DNA from: Boseongicola sp.
GTDB lineage: Bacteria > Pseudomonadota > Alphaproteobacteria > Rhodobacterales > Rhodobacteraceae
Length of the DNA stretch: 64,000 nucleotides
Reading direction: 5' to 3'
NCBI GenBank assembly: GCA_014075275.1
Contig: CP046179.1
Coordinates: 629,932 to 693,931, forward strand
Under the pieces are notes generated by a model, which was not told the DNA's origin, did no database searches, and saw nothing but the letters and a program-made list of their open reading frames with translations. Numbering within the stretch: the stretch's first letter is position 1; each line of letters starts with the position of its first letter. A program made the position numbers and the translations under genes. This document shows positions 35,236 through 44,304 of the stretch, in pieces.

Positions 35236-35694
35236 ATGGCGATCCGGATGAAAACCACGGTTACGCTGAAAGCCGAGGCCGAGTGTACAAGCCATTCACT
35301 TGCGAATATTGCTATCCGGGATCTGAATGTCGCAATTGATGAGCCGACCGAACGGGGCGGGACCAATCTGGGCCCGACACCGACCGACACGGCGCTTGCC
35401 GCGCTTATTGGTTGCACCAATGTGATTGGCAATAAATGCGCCAAGGCGTTGGACATCGATATTGGACATCTGAAAATCTCGGCATCCTGCGCCTTTGATC
35501 GGCGCGGGGTGACGCTTCAGGAAGAGATTAATGTTCCGTTCCAATCGATTGATCTGAAAGTCATATCTGACGGCGCGGTAACGCAGGATGATCTGTATCG
35601 GGTTGCAACGGAAACAGCGAAATTCTGTCCCGTGTCAAAATTGTTCGAAGCTGGGGGAACACAGTTGAACGTGACTTGGGAGAAAGCAGAATAA
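35236..35694 (+). CDS. OsmC family protein
   Basis: A 152-residue OsmC-like protein starting at ATG 35236, directly after the nitroreductase stop and a GAGGTGATG sequence. The pattern LGPTPTDTALAALIGCTNVIGNKCAKAL and CPVSKLFEAGG supplies the two cysteines that act as peroxidatic and resolving residues in hydroperoxide-reducing members. In a catabolic operon it may instead be an accessory hydrolase-like member; the sequence does not decide this. Confidence 0.88.
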   Translation: MAIRMKTTVTLKAEAECTSHSLANIAIRDLNVAIDEPTERGGTNLGPTPTDTALAALIGCTNVIGNKCAKALDIDIGHLKISASCAFDRRGVTLQEEINVPFQSIDLKVISDGAVTQDDLYRVATETAKFCPVSKLFEAGGTQLNVTWEKAE

Positions 35695-35742
35695 TACCAC
35701 TCACTCACGAACGAAGACTAAAACAGCATCAGGGAGGACACT

Positions 35743-36828
35743 ATGAAACATTGGATGACAAAAGTTGCCGCGGGCCTAACCGTGGCAACAATGTCGGCAG
35801 CGCCATCATTTGCTGCTGAGACTATCAAAGCTGTCGTAATCGACGGATATCCGGCACGTGCGCTTTGGGTGAAAGAGTTCACGAACTTTTTCATTCCAGA
35901 GGTTGATAAGCGACTGGCAGCGAACGGCAATTACGTCATGGACTGGCAGGAAAGCTACGGCGGTTCCATCGTTAAGCCAAAGGGCGTGCTAGAAGGCGTT
36001 AAACTTGGGCTTGGCGACATTGGGATTGTCACCACGATTTTCCACAACTCGAAATTGCCAAGTCAGGCTTTGTCGGCGGTAACTCCATTTATTGCTGCAG
36101 ACGCTCGGGCTGTTGCCAAGGCCGTTGATGAGATCGCCAAAGAATATCCGACAATGCAAAGCGAATTCGCGGCTCAGAACCAAGTATATTTGGCGACAGG
36201 GGTCGTGTTGGACACATATCAGATGTTCTCGAAAACACCGGTCAATTCGCTGTCTGATCTAGAAGGTAGCAAAGTTGCCGGTGCCGGTATGAACATGCGC
36301 TATATCGAAGGCATCAACGGTGCTGCAGGTGTGCGGGGTGGCCTGACAGACTTCTACGGCATGTTGTAGTCGGGTATGGTCGATCATGCGATGCTTTGGC
36401 CGGAGGCTGCCAAGACATTCAAGATCGCAGAAGTCGCGCCATATATGCTGCGCGCTGATCTTGGGGCCGTGAACTCGAAAACAGTCACTGTAAACCAAGA
36501 CTATTGGGACGGCTTGCCTGATGAAGTGAAGGGCGTGCTTGGCGAAGTTGCAGTTCTTTATCGAGACCACGTCGCTGGTATCGCGATGGACCGCGCAGAA
36601 GCCAGCCGTGCGGCTTATGTCGAAGGTGGCGGAACAATTGTCGAAATCTCAGCAGATGAGCGTGCAGCTTGGGCGGCTTCAATGCCAAACATAGCTGCCG
36701 AGTGGGCTTCTGGTCTTGACGGCAAGGGTGAGCCTGGGTCGGACATGCTGAATGCATACCTTGGTAAATTGCGCAATGCAGGCTTTGAGCCAGTGCGCGA
36801 CTGGGCTGCCGAAGCGGCAACCAACTAA
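35743..36828 (+). pseudogene. dctP: TRAP transporter solute-binding protein (DctP family) with in-frame TAG
   Basis: A periplasmic substrate-binding protein of a tripartite ATP-independent transporter. It has a clear signal peptide (MKHWMTKVAAGLTVATMSAAPSFA) and a good AGGGAGG ribosome-binding site. The frame runs through DctP-type sequence (VLEGVKLGLGDIGIVT, NSLSDLEGSKVAGAG) to FYGML, then TAG at 36367-36369 (codon 209). The same frame resumes with SGMVDHAMLWPEAAKTFKIAEVAPYM and continues to EAATN. CAG (Gln) would fit the position. Both halves are otherwise intact and neighbour intact dctQ and dctM genes. Confidence 0.9.
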
Positions 36829-36849
36829 GCGTCAAAAGGGGCCGAAAGT

Positions 36850-37377
36850 ATGTCATCTACAGGCCTTTCGGCCCTGCAAAAACTAGCCGACGGCGTGTCA
36901 ATGGTTGCCAACGCCGTTGGCACAACGGTCGTTTTGTTGATGGTCGCCGTGGTCAACTACGATGTTGTGGCCCGCGGCGTGTTTGGCAAACCATTTCTGG
37001 GAGCAGTCGAGGTCGTTCAATTCTCGATGGTCCTGATTGTCTTTCTGCAATTACCCGATGTCATTCGCGTGGGGCGGCTGACCCGGTCTGACGGATTTCT
37101 GTTGATGATGGATGCGCGTCGCCCGACAGTCGGGAAGATCCAGCGTCGGATTATCGACCTATTCTCTTGTATATTCATGATCCTAGTCGCCGTTGCAGTC
37201 TGGCCGGAGTTCGTTGAGATGTGGCACACGAGGGACTTTTTCGGCGTTCCAGGCGTTTTCACCGCTCCTTGGTGGCCCATTAAGTTGGTGATCTTCCTCT
37301 CAGGTTGTCTCTGTGCCCTTCTTTTCTTCTTTAAAGCCCTTGGGCTGACCAGCCCGGTGGAGCGTGAAGCAACATGA
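36850..37377 (+). CDS. dctQ: TRAP transporter small permease (DctQ family)
   Basis: A 175-residue inner-membrane protein with four hydrophobic segments (VLLMVAVVNYDVVARGVFG, VVQFSMVLIVFLQLPDVI, IIDLFSCIFMILVAVAVWPEFVEMW and LVIFLSGCLCALLFFFKAL). This matches the DctQ topology. It begins 21 bp after the dctP frame and overlaps dctM by four bases (ATGA). It is intact, but useful only if the binding protein is made. Confidence 0.92.
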   Translation: MSSTGLSALQKLADGVSMVANAVGTTVVLLMVAVVNYDVVARGVFGKPFLGAVEVVQFSMVLIVFLQLPDVIRVGRLTRSDGFLLMMDARRPTVGKIQRRIIDLFSCIFMILVAVAVWPEFVEMWHTRDFFGVPGVFTAPWWPIKLVIFLSGCLCALLFFFKALGLTSPVEREAT

Positions 37378-38681
37378 CACCCATTGAAATCGGTCTGATC
37401 TCGATCATCGCCATCGTGTTGTTGATTTACATGGGCGTTTATATCGCTATCGCATTGGGCGTCGTTTCCTTCGTTGCCATCTGGCTGATGAAAGACAACG
37501 TCGATCTGTCCATGGCACTGCTAAAGATCGCTATCGGCGACAGTGTGATGGAATACACTTTTGCCACCATCCCGCTGTTTGTCTTCATGGGATTGACCGT
37601 ATCGAGGGCAGGGCTGGGTGTTGATATCTACGACGTGTTGAACCACGCGTTTCGAAAAGTGACCGGCGGCATCGGCATGGCAACTGTTGGGGCGAATGCT
37701 GTGTTCGCAGCCGTGTGCGGTTCGTCCCTGGCGTCTGCATCGGTCTTCACAAAGATGTCGGTGCCCCAGATGATCCGCTACGACTATAACCCGCGGTTCG
37801 CGGTGGGTGTCGTCGCCGGTTCGTCCGTTTTAGGCATGATCATTCCACCCTCTGCAATGTTGATCATTTACTCCTTCGTGGCCGAGCAGTCGGTTGGCGA
37901 CATGTTCCTGGCGGGCATCGTTCCAGGCTTGCTTCTGTCGGCTGCCTATGTGGGTGCGATTTGGGCGATGGTGCGATTTACGCCCGGCTTTGTCGGCACT
38001 CAGAATAAGATTGAACACGATGAGATGGGTTGGGCCGAAATGGCGCAAAAGACCCTGCCGATCTGCGGTCTGATATTTGTGGTTCTAGGTGGCCTGTATT
38101 CCGGGTGGTTCTCACCCGTCGAGGCAGGAGCCGCAGGCGCGTTGATCGGGTTGGTGATCGCCGCCATTAGGGGAAAGATGAACTTGCGCGATCTATGGGC
38201 AACCATGATCGAAACCGGGCATGTTACCGCCGCGATCTTGTTCCTGATTACAGCCGCTTCAATGTATAGTCGGATGCTGGGCATTGCTGGTTTGCCAAAC
38301 GCGCTAAGCGACATACTGGCAAGCAGCGACTACAGTTTCCTGCGCGTGATGGTCGTTTATGTAATCCTGATGCTGTTCTTGGGCACAATTCTGGATACGG
38401 CCTCGATCATTTTGATTGTGGTGCCGCTGTTCTTGCCACTGATCGAGCCGATGGGGCTTAGCCTTGTCTGGTTCGGTATCGTAAGCGTTGTCGCCGCCGA
38501 GATTGGTCTTCTAACACCACCACTTGGCCTAAGTTGCTTTGTGATCAAGGCAACGCTTGATGACGACCGAATTTCTCTGAAAGACGTCTTCCTAGGCGCG
38601 CTTCCCTTTGCTGCGGTTATGCTGTTCGTGCTGGTTATCCTGATTAGATACCCGTCACTCAGCACCGCCATCCTGAACTAG
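37374..38681 (+). CDS. dctM: TRAP transporter large permease (DctM family)
   Basis: A 435-residue polytopic membrane protein with DctM hallmarks: IPLFVFMGLTVSRAGLGVDIYDVLNHAFRKVTGGIGMATVGANAVFAAVCGSSLASA, MIIPPSAMLIIYSFVAEQSVGDMFLAG, and the C-terminal GLLTPPLGLSCFVIKA loop. It forms the sodium-driven translocation channel with DctQ. It overlaps dctQ and is followed after 9 bp by the dioxygenase gene, suggesting that the imported compound feeds that enzyme or its pathway. Confidence 0.94.
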   Translation: MTPIEIGLISIIAIVLLIYMGVYIAIALGVVSFVAIWLMKDNVDLSMALLKIAIGDSVMEYTFATIPLFVFMGLTVSRAGLGVDIYDVLNHAFRKVTGGIGMATVGANAVFAAVCGSSLASASVFTKMSVPQMIRYDYNPRFAVGVVAGSSVLGMIIPPSAMLIIYSFVAEQSVGDMFLAGIVPGLLLSAAYVGAIWAMVRFTPGFVGTQNKIEHDEMGWAEMAQKTLPICGLIFVVLGGLYSGWFSPVEAGAAGALIGLVIAAIRGKMNLRDLWATMIETGHVTAAILFLITAASMYSRMLGIAGLPNALSDILASSDYSFLRVMVVYVILMLFLGTILDTASIILIVVPLFLPLIEPMGLSLVWFGIVSVVAAEIGLLTPPLGLSCFVIKATLDDDRISLKDVFLGALPFAAVMLFVLVILIRYPSLSTAILN

Positions 38682-38690
38682 GACAATCCG

Positions 38691-39167
38691 ATGCGTAATG
38701 TCACAAAAGACAATATCACTGATGTGTTCATGGGGTATCTTTCCGAGGATACTGACCCGCGCCTGCGCGAAGTTATGGGCAGCCTTGTCCGCCACCTTCA
38801 TGCTTTTGCCAAAGAAGTGAACTTGACCCACGCCGAGTGGCGAAAAGGGGTCGAATTTCTTGAAGCCACTGGAGACATTTCGGATGCCGAGCGCCACGAA
38901 TTTGTGTTGCTTTCCGATGTTCTTGGGCTGTCGTCCCTAGTGGACATGATCAATTCCGATCACGATGGAACTTCTTCAAGTGTCCTGGGACCCTTTCACA
39001 TCTCAGGCGCTCCACCGTTGGAAATCGGGGGTGACCTGAAGGACCGTTTCGAGGGACCAATCGTGGTCGTGCAGGGGCAAGTGAAAGATCTTGATGGAAA
39101 TCCAATTGCTGGCGCGACTTTGGACATCTGGCAGACTGCGCCGAATGGGCTTTACTCCAGTCAGGAC
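38691..39167 (+). pseudogene. 5' part of intradiol ring-cleavage dioxygenase interrupted by IS3-like copy 2
   Basis: ATG 38691 opens a catechol/hydroxyquinol 1,2-dioxygenase-type protein. An N-terminal helical dimerisation domain (LREVMGSLVRHLHAFAKEVNLTHAEWRKGVEFLEATGDI) is followed by SSSVLGPFHISGAP and the start of the beta-sandwich core (VQGQVKDLDGNPIAGATLDIWQTAPNGLYSSQD). The first iron-ligand Tyr is in NGLYSS. The frame enters the element at 39168; the rest is at 40680. An exact IS insertion explains the break. Confidence 0.92.
39158..39167. repeat. Left target-site duplication of IS3-like copy 2
   Basis: CAGTCAGGAC, repeated at 40680-40689. Confidence 0.94.
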
Positions 39168-39241
39168 TGTCCGTCGTCAGGGTTTTTGGAACCAAGGGCG
39201 GCCTAGACTAAGAGAGAGTTTGGCTGATCTGGTTGGTTTGA

Positions 39242-40222
39242 TTATGCGGCGTGCAGGCGGTGATGCAAGCGCCGCGCTTCGAGCGTCTTTCGTTTGATCC
39301 TTTCCCGTTGTCTTAGAATGGCTTTGTCACGCCCGAAGTAGACGTCGGCGGGTGTGACGTTGTTCAGGCTCTCGTGGTAGCGCTTGTGATTGTAGTGATC
39401 GACGAAGGCTGTGATCTGGGCATCGAGATCACCCGGCAGGAAGTAGTTTTCCAGCAAGATGCGGTTCTTCAAGGTTTGATGCCACCTCTCGATCTTGCCC
39501 TGTGTCTGGGGATGATATGGTGCGCCCCGAGAATGCTTCATGCCTTTGTCCTGCAGCCATTCAGCCAGATCGCCAGAGACGTAACTGGACCCGTTGTCGC
39601 TGAGGAGGCGGGGTTTGTGGATGACGTGAACCTGATCGCACCCTGATGCTTGTAGCGCCAAATCCAGGGTGTCCGTCACGTCCTCTGCCCGCATGTTCGT
39701 GCAGAGTTTCCACGAGATGATGTAGCGGCTGTAGTCGTCCAGGATTGTGCTGAGATAGAACCAGCCCCAGCCAAGCACTTTGAGATAGGTGAAGTCGGTT
39801 TGCCAAAGCTGGTTGATCGCAGTGGTCTTGTCTTTGAACTCGTTTGCCGCCTTGAGCACGATAAAGGCCGGGCTGGTGATCAGATCGTGGGCCTTCAGGG
39901 CCCGATAGACTGAAGATTCCGAGACGAAGTAGCGCTCCCGATCCGTGAACGTCACTGCCAGTTCGCGCGGCGACAGCTCCGTCTCCTGCAGCGCCAGCTT
40001 GACGACCTTGCGCCGGACTTCGTCGGGGATGCGGTTCCAGACATGTCTGGGCTTAGGCGCTTGATCCACAAGGCCAGCGTCGCCGCGCTGCCGATACCGA
40101 TCATACCAACGGTAAAATGTGGTGCGGGGGATGCCCAGCTTTGCCAATGTTCGACGAGCAGACAAATGCGACCCCTCAACAAGCCGGATGATCTCCAACT
40201 TCTCAGATGCAGCATACCTCAT
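39242..40222 (-). CDS. IS3-like OrfB (DDE transposase), copy 2
   Basis: A 326-residue rve-core transposase, intact, with the same DDE motifs as copy 1 (QTDFTYL, LLSDNGSSYVS, KIERWHQTL). It differs near the C-terminus (DAQITAF, HHRLHAA). The ATG overlaps the orfA stop. Confidence 0.94.
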   Translation of the reverse strand: MRYAASEKLEIIRLVEGSHLSARRTLAKLGIPRTTFYRWYDRYRQRGDAGLVDQAPKPRHVWNRIPDEVRRKVVKLALQETELSPRELAVTFTDRERYFVSESSVYRALKAHDLITSPAFIVLKAANEFKDKTTAINQLWQTDFTYLKVLGWGWFYLSTILDDYSRYIISWKLCTNMRAEDVTDTLDLALQASGCDQVHVIHKPRLLSDNGSSYVSGDLAEWLQDKGMKHSRGAPYHPQTQGKIERWHQTLKNRILLENYFLPGDLDAQITAFVDHYNHKRYHESLNNVTPADVYFGRDKAILRQRERIKRKTLEARRLHHRLHAA

Positions 40223-40593
40223 TCTTGGTCGCCCCCACCGCCGGTCATGCTTTTTTTGAGAAGACGCAGTTCCAGTGTTTGCTCGGCAACGACCTCCTTC
40301 AGGTCTCGGGCTTCGCGGCGCAGGTCCTTGACTTCGTCGGTCGTAGCCGCACGCGCCGTATCTCCAGCAAGCCGCCGTTTGCCAGCTTCCATGAAGTCCT
40401 TGGACCATTTGTAGTAGATACCTTGAGATATTCCCTCACGACGGCACAACTCAGCAATGCTGTCTTCGCCACGCAAGCCATCCAGCACGATCCGGATCTT
40501 CTCTTCTGACGAATACTGTTTGCGCGTCGCGCGCTTGATCTCTTTGACGATCTTCTCGCCGGGGCTCCTGCGAGTTCCAGTTGTCTGTCTCAT
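40219..40593 (-). CDS. IS3-like OrfA (helix-turn-helix protein), copy 2
   Basis: A 124-residue HTH and coiled-coil protein with the same translated sequence as copy 1 from ATG 40593, including the A7 slippery run near its end. The leader ahead of the ATG has a few base changes compared with copy 1. Confidence 0.92.
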   Translation of the reverse strand: MRQTTGTRRSPGEKIVKEIKRATRKQYSSEEKIRIVLDGLRGEDSIAELCRREGISQGIYYKWSKDFMEAGKRRLAGDTARAATTDEVKDLRREARDLKEVVAEQTLELRLLKKSMTGGGGDQE

Positions 40594-40679
40594 GTCCCAC
40601 TCCTCAGTGGTTACGATGAGCCAACAACTCTCTCTTATCAAATTAACCTAATTGGACCCATAGGCGCTGACTTCAGACA

Positions 40680-40689
40680 CAGTCAGGAC
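40680..40689. repeat. Right target-site duplication of IS3-like copy 2
   Basis: CAGTCAGGAC, identical to 39158-39167. Confidence 0.94.
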
Positions 40690-41079
40690 GAAGATCAAGA
40701 CACATTCTCGTTCCATGGTTTGCAGACCACAGGAGACGACGGTCGCTATGCCTTCACGACAGTAAAACCTGTGGAATACACGGTGCCCAGTGATGGCCCG
40801 GTTGGCGATATCCTACGGGCCTGTGGACGACATCCGTGGCGGCCTTCGCATTTGCACTTCATTGCTGAAGCCGAAGGTTTCCTACCATTGGTGACGGAGG
40901 TGTTCCCAGATGATGACCCATATCTTGATCAGGATACGGTCTTCGGGGTGCGTGAAGATCTACTAATGACTTATCAACAGAAACCAGCGGGTACATTTCC
41001 TGACGGATTCAAGCTGTCTGGCAGCGTGACTAAATCTTATTTGCAAGTGGATTTTGATCTGACCTTGGTGCCGAAGTAA
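40680..41079 (+). pseudogene. 3' part of intradiol ring-cleavage dioxygenase
   Basis: After the repeated CAGTCAGGAC the frame continues EDQDTFSFHGLQTTGDDGRYAFTTVKPVEYTVPSDGPVGDILRACGRHPWRPSHLHFIAEAEG. It carries the second Tyr ligand (VEYTVPSDGPVG) and the two His ligands (RPSHLHF) of the Fe(III) site, and ends FDLTLVPK. Together with 38691-39167 this gives a ~290-residue enzyme of normal length. Catechol, chlorocatechol and hydroxyquinol 1,2-dioxygenases share this pattern; I cannot choose among them. Confidence 0.92.
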
Positions 41080-41083
41080 AAAA

Positions 41084-41776
41084 CTATTCGGCGGCCATAT
41101 CACCGACCAAACCCGACAGGAACGCTCCAGTGCGCTGATAGTGGCCTTGCAACAACTCTGCTGCTTTGTCCGCATCACGGGAAATCGCTGCGTCCATAAT
41201 CAACTTGTGTTCGTCGGTTACGTTCCGTTTTTTGTAGTTCAAGGCATGCCCAGCCAAATACCGATAGCGGATGTTCAGGTCATAGAGCTGGGAACAGAAT
41301 TTCATAAGTATTGGTGCGGCGCTGTTCGAAAGCAACGACATGTGAAATGCCTTGTGATGATCTTCGAATTCAGGCGCTTCCTGATCTCTAGCACGCGTCA
41401 TTCGATGATGGGCCAAAACTATCGCTTCCTCCCAAGGTTCATCGGCATTGGCGATGCTTTTGCGTAACGCCATGTCCTCAAGATCACACCGAAGTTCTAG
41501 GATCTCTTCGAAGTTGGCGTTGCTGGTGGGGGCCGCGCGAAAACCACGTTGGTCGAAGCGCTCAACAAGATGTTCACTGGTCAAAAGACTTAGCGCTTCA
41601 CGGATCGGAGAGGCTCCTGTGTTCAGACGCTCGCGCAATGCGCTGATCTTTAGTTTTTCGCCGGGCCTTAGTGCGCCGGATACAATCAATCGACGCAGTT
41701 CCAGATAAGTCTTATGCGTGGCCGAAGTGTCTGCGCCAGGCGTTGCGTCAGGTGCCAAAATCATGCTGTGATCCAT
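41084..41776 (-). CDS. GntR family regulator (FadR/FCD subfamily)
   Basis: A 230-residue repressor-type protein. The winged HTH (~25-90) reads KTYLELRRLIVSGALRPGEKLKISALRERLNTGASPIREALSLLTSEHLVERFDQRGFRAAP. The FCD effector domain has the metal-binding histidine pattern (EEAIVLAHHRMTRA, FEDHHKAFHMSLLS, DEHKLIMDAA). It converges on the dioxygenase with 4 bp between the genes and is divergent from a nitroreductase gene. A 12-mer in its own upstream region also occurs before the FAH operon, so it probably controls the island and itself. Confidence 0.92.
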   Translation of the reverse strand: MDHSMILAPDATPGADTSATHKTYLELRRLIVSGALRPGEKLKISALRERLNTGASPIREALSLLTSEHLVERFDQRGFRAAPTSNANFEEILELRCDLEDMALRKSIANADEPWEEAIVLAHHRMTRARDQEAPEFEDHHKAFHMSLLSNSAAPILMKFCSQLYDLNIRYRYLAGHALNYKKRNVTDEHKLIMDAAISRDADKAAELLQGHYQRTGAFLSGLVGDMAAE

Positions 41777-41784
41777 ATTCGAAC

Positions 41785-41796
41785 AATATCGATTTT
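41785..41796. promoter_or_regulatory. Candidate GntR operator upstream of the gntR gene
   Basis: AATATCGATTTT lies 9-20 bp before the GntR start codon and is identical to the core at 33627-33638 in the other divergent promoter of the island. This placement suits autoregulation. The rest of the 41777-41955 intergenic region is AT-rich and must also hold the nitroreductase promoter. Confidence 0.45.
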
Positions 41797-41955
41797 TTCA
41801 GATTATTCAACTAAATGATAAGGTTATTGCTGAAGTTCGGCTGTTTTCGTTAGATGCCAGCCGTGAAATTTCACCAGTGACTAATGTATGTTTTGTCTTC
41901 GCCGATCTGTCTGGCTAATCTTTTTTTGAATTTTCTGAATTTTCCGAGGTGTCCC

Positions 41956-42750
41956 ATGACCGAAACTAATCCCGCCGTTGAATTGAGCGAAGCTGAGAAC
42001 GCGGTCGATCTACCGGAAATTGGTGACCTGACGCGCTACCAGGCTTTGATGCAAGTGGTGCAAAATCGTGTGACGGTGCGCAAATTCGATCAGGAATACG
42101 ATGTTCCAGAGGAACACTTTAACTTAATCCTCGACGCCGCTCGCCATGCGCCTTCCGGAGCGAACGCCCAACCTTGGCAATATATTATTGTTCGGGATCA
42201 GGAAGTTAAAGACAAGATCACCGAATACTTTGTAGCCGAGCAACGCTTTCGCGCAAAAGCGAAAATGAAATTTCCGACGCCGGACTATAGGGGGCTCGCG
42301 ACTGCACCTGGATTTGTCGTCGTCTGTTCTGACATGCGCTGGGTAAATGCTTTTCCAGTCTTTAATGACGGTTCTGACGCGGACAAAATGTATCGCGAGA
42401 ACGCAGAACGTATCCTACTTCAGTCAGTTGCGGCTTCGACCATGTCGGCGCATCTCGCCGCTGCCGCTCTGGGATACAATGTCTGGTGGGTGACAGCCAT
42501 CGGCCAGGAAGAGGCGCAGTCCGCGATGCGCCCCATACTGGGCATTCCAGAAGAGATTTCGGTCCTGGACATTTTCTTGTTCGGTCCTCCGGCAGCAAAG
42601 CCTTACAAAAGGTTCCGAAAACCTCTGGATGAGATCGCACATTGGGACAGATACAATCGCAATCATTTCATGAGTGACGAAGATCTTGCCGACTGGATAA
42701 AGAACCGTCGGCATCGGGTCATGTATAAAGATGCCAATCGTGTCGACTAA
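41956..42750 (+). CDS. Nitroreductase family protein
   Basis: A 264-residue FMN-dependent nitroreductase-fold enzyme. ATG 41956 follows GAGGTGTCCC. It has the FMN-binding start VQNRVTVRKFDQEYDVPEEHFNLILDAARHAPSGANAQPWQYIIVRD and the distal AAAALGYNVWWVTAIGQEE segment. An extra stretch ending PYKRFRKPLDEIAHWDRYNRNHFMS is longer than in classical nitroreductases. Its stop overlaps that of the convergent flavin monooxygenase. Substrate unknown; ring or quinone reduction would fit the island. Confidence 0.88.
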   Translation: MTETNPAVELSEAENAVDLPEIGDLTRYQALMQVVQNRVTVRKFDQEYDVPEEHFNLILDAARHAPSGANAQPWQYIIVRDQEVKDKITEYFVAEQRFRAKAKMKFPTPDYRGLATAPGFVVVCSDMRWVNAFPVFNDGSDADKMYRENAERILLQSVAASTMSAHLAAAALGYNVWWVTAIGQEEAQSAMRPILGIPEEISVLDIFLFGPPAAKPYKRFRKPLDEIAHWDRYNRNHFMSDEDLADWIKNRRHRVMYKDANRVD

Positions 42751-44283
42751 GCGGCCACCGCTTTTCTCAATACCGTATGCGGATCTGCTGTCCAGTCGTC
42801 TGTCCAGGAAACAAACCCATCGGGGCGGACCAGAATAGCATTGGCACTATAGGTTTTTATCGCATCTTCGGTCAGAAGATCAGCGACTGACAGTAGAATG
42901 CCAAGCTCTTCCGCTGCATCTAAAAACTCTTGCCCAGAGCCAACGGCGCAAAAGAGCGTGAAGTCCTCACCCAAATGGTCAGTTGTCCACCGACCGTCTG
43001 CGAGCTTGATTGGCGGTAAGTGGCGGCCTGGTCTTGCTTCGAAATCATGAACCCCAACTGCCGAAGTGGTTTGACCATCACCGAGTATCAGGCTTGAGCC
43101 CTCATAGTGCGGAGCAAATGTGTCTACCCCGATACTATCGCCACCTTCTGCTCGTTTCTTCCAGGCCAATTCAAATGCGTCCTGATCCTTGCGCGGATCA
43201 TGCGCACGAACAAATGCGCGATCGTCTTCAATAAACTTTCCGATGAAATCCCTGGCAGTGGATTGAAAGACCGGACGCCGTTCTTCTTCGTAGGAATTTA
43301 ACAATTCTTTGCCGCCCCAACCTTGCAAGGTTGCCGCAAGTTTCCAGCCAAGATTGCGCGAGTCCTCAAACCCGGTGTTAATGCCATATCCGCCGTATGG
43401 TGGATGAGAATGTGCTGCGTCGCCAGCTATGAAAATACGGCCATTGCGATATGTGTCTGCGCAAGAAATCCGCAAGTCCCAAAACCCGACATAGCTCAAC
43501 TCGAGGGGAATGTCCTTTCCAACCGCGCGATGAATAAGTGCTGTGAAGTCGAAGTTTTCTCGATTGGTATCCGCAGGTACAGGTGCATGAAAGAAAAAGG
43601 ACTTGCCCCATTCCACCATGCCAAAGAACATCCAATATCCATCCAGATCAGGGTGGATAACGTTGTAAAATTGCTTGTTCGGGAACTGCGATATCAGATC
43701 GAAGAACGCAGGTGATTCAAAGACAATGAGCACCATCAACCGATCATGATCTTCGCAAGTCTCTGTTATTCCTGACATTTGCCGTACTTTCGAGTTGCTC
43801 CCGTCGCAACCAACAAGGTATTTGCCGATCAGAGTTTTTTGCTCTGTGCCGCGTTCAACTGTCATCGACGCAGTGTCAGTATTTGAAGAAATGGCACATG
43901 TGTTCCAACCCTCGTGCATATCGACACATTCCAATTCCGCAACCCGCGCTCGCAAGACCGCTTCCGTTTCATACTGAGGCATAGTACGGACGTACTGCGG
44001 CGCGTTTGAACCAATCATAATCGTATCCGCTGGTCAGTGTCCCGTAGGCCGTCAATCCACCTAGCCCAACACCAGCCGGAATAGTCTTGGCGGCGCGGAT
44101 CTGATCCTCGACGCCCCAGGCGCGCATGTGTTCCATTGTGCGCTGCGTTAGATTCTGTCCTTTGGGTATGCGTGGAGGAGTTAGATTGCGTTCAGCTACG
44201 GCAGTCTTAACGCCGCACTGGCCAAGCTCAATAGCAAGCCCAAGGCCAACCGGACCACCGCCACTAATCAGGACTTCATACAT
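42747..44283 (-). pseudogene. FAD-dependent aromatic monooxygenase (PheA/TfdB/MhpA family), frameshifted
   Basis: The first frame from ATG 44283 carries the FAD motif LISGGGPVGLGLAIELGQCGVKTAVAERN and runs to AAVRPYYASV, stopping at 43969. The second frame starts within the overlap and reads MPQYETEAVLRARVAEL, then YLVGCDGSNSKVRQ and GRIFIAGDAAHSHPPYGGYGINTGFEDSRNLGWKLAATL, the GD motif. The break is near 43976-43987. Homologs usually have several residues (NER-type) before PQYETE, so a small deletion is likely. The restored length is ~510 residues. Such enzymes hydroxylate phenols, supplying the dioxygenase. Confidence 0.88.
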
Positions 44284-44304
44284 CGATCGCCTCTCAGTCT
44301 TGAC

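Larger units (their letters stand above)
39168..40679 (-). mobile_element. IS3-like insertion sequence, copy 2 (1512 bp, reversed)
   Basis: Same length, ends and gene content as copy 1 at 31791, but in the opposite orientation. It is flanked by its own 10-bp direct repeat CAGTCAGGAC, different from that of copy 1. It splits the intradiol dioxygenase gene between codons 159 and 160. A few substitutions separate the two copies, so they are recent relatives. Because each copy has private duplications, the DNA between them was not brought in as one composite transposon. Confidence 0.94.

Noticed and set aside
31791-40679. A composite transposon formed by the two IS3-like copies carrying the catabolic genes
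   Set aside because: Each copy has its own matching target duplication (GTTCCGGTC and CAGTCAGGAC) and each splits a local gene whose halves rejoin, so the copies inserted independently into pre-existing DNA.
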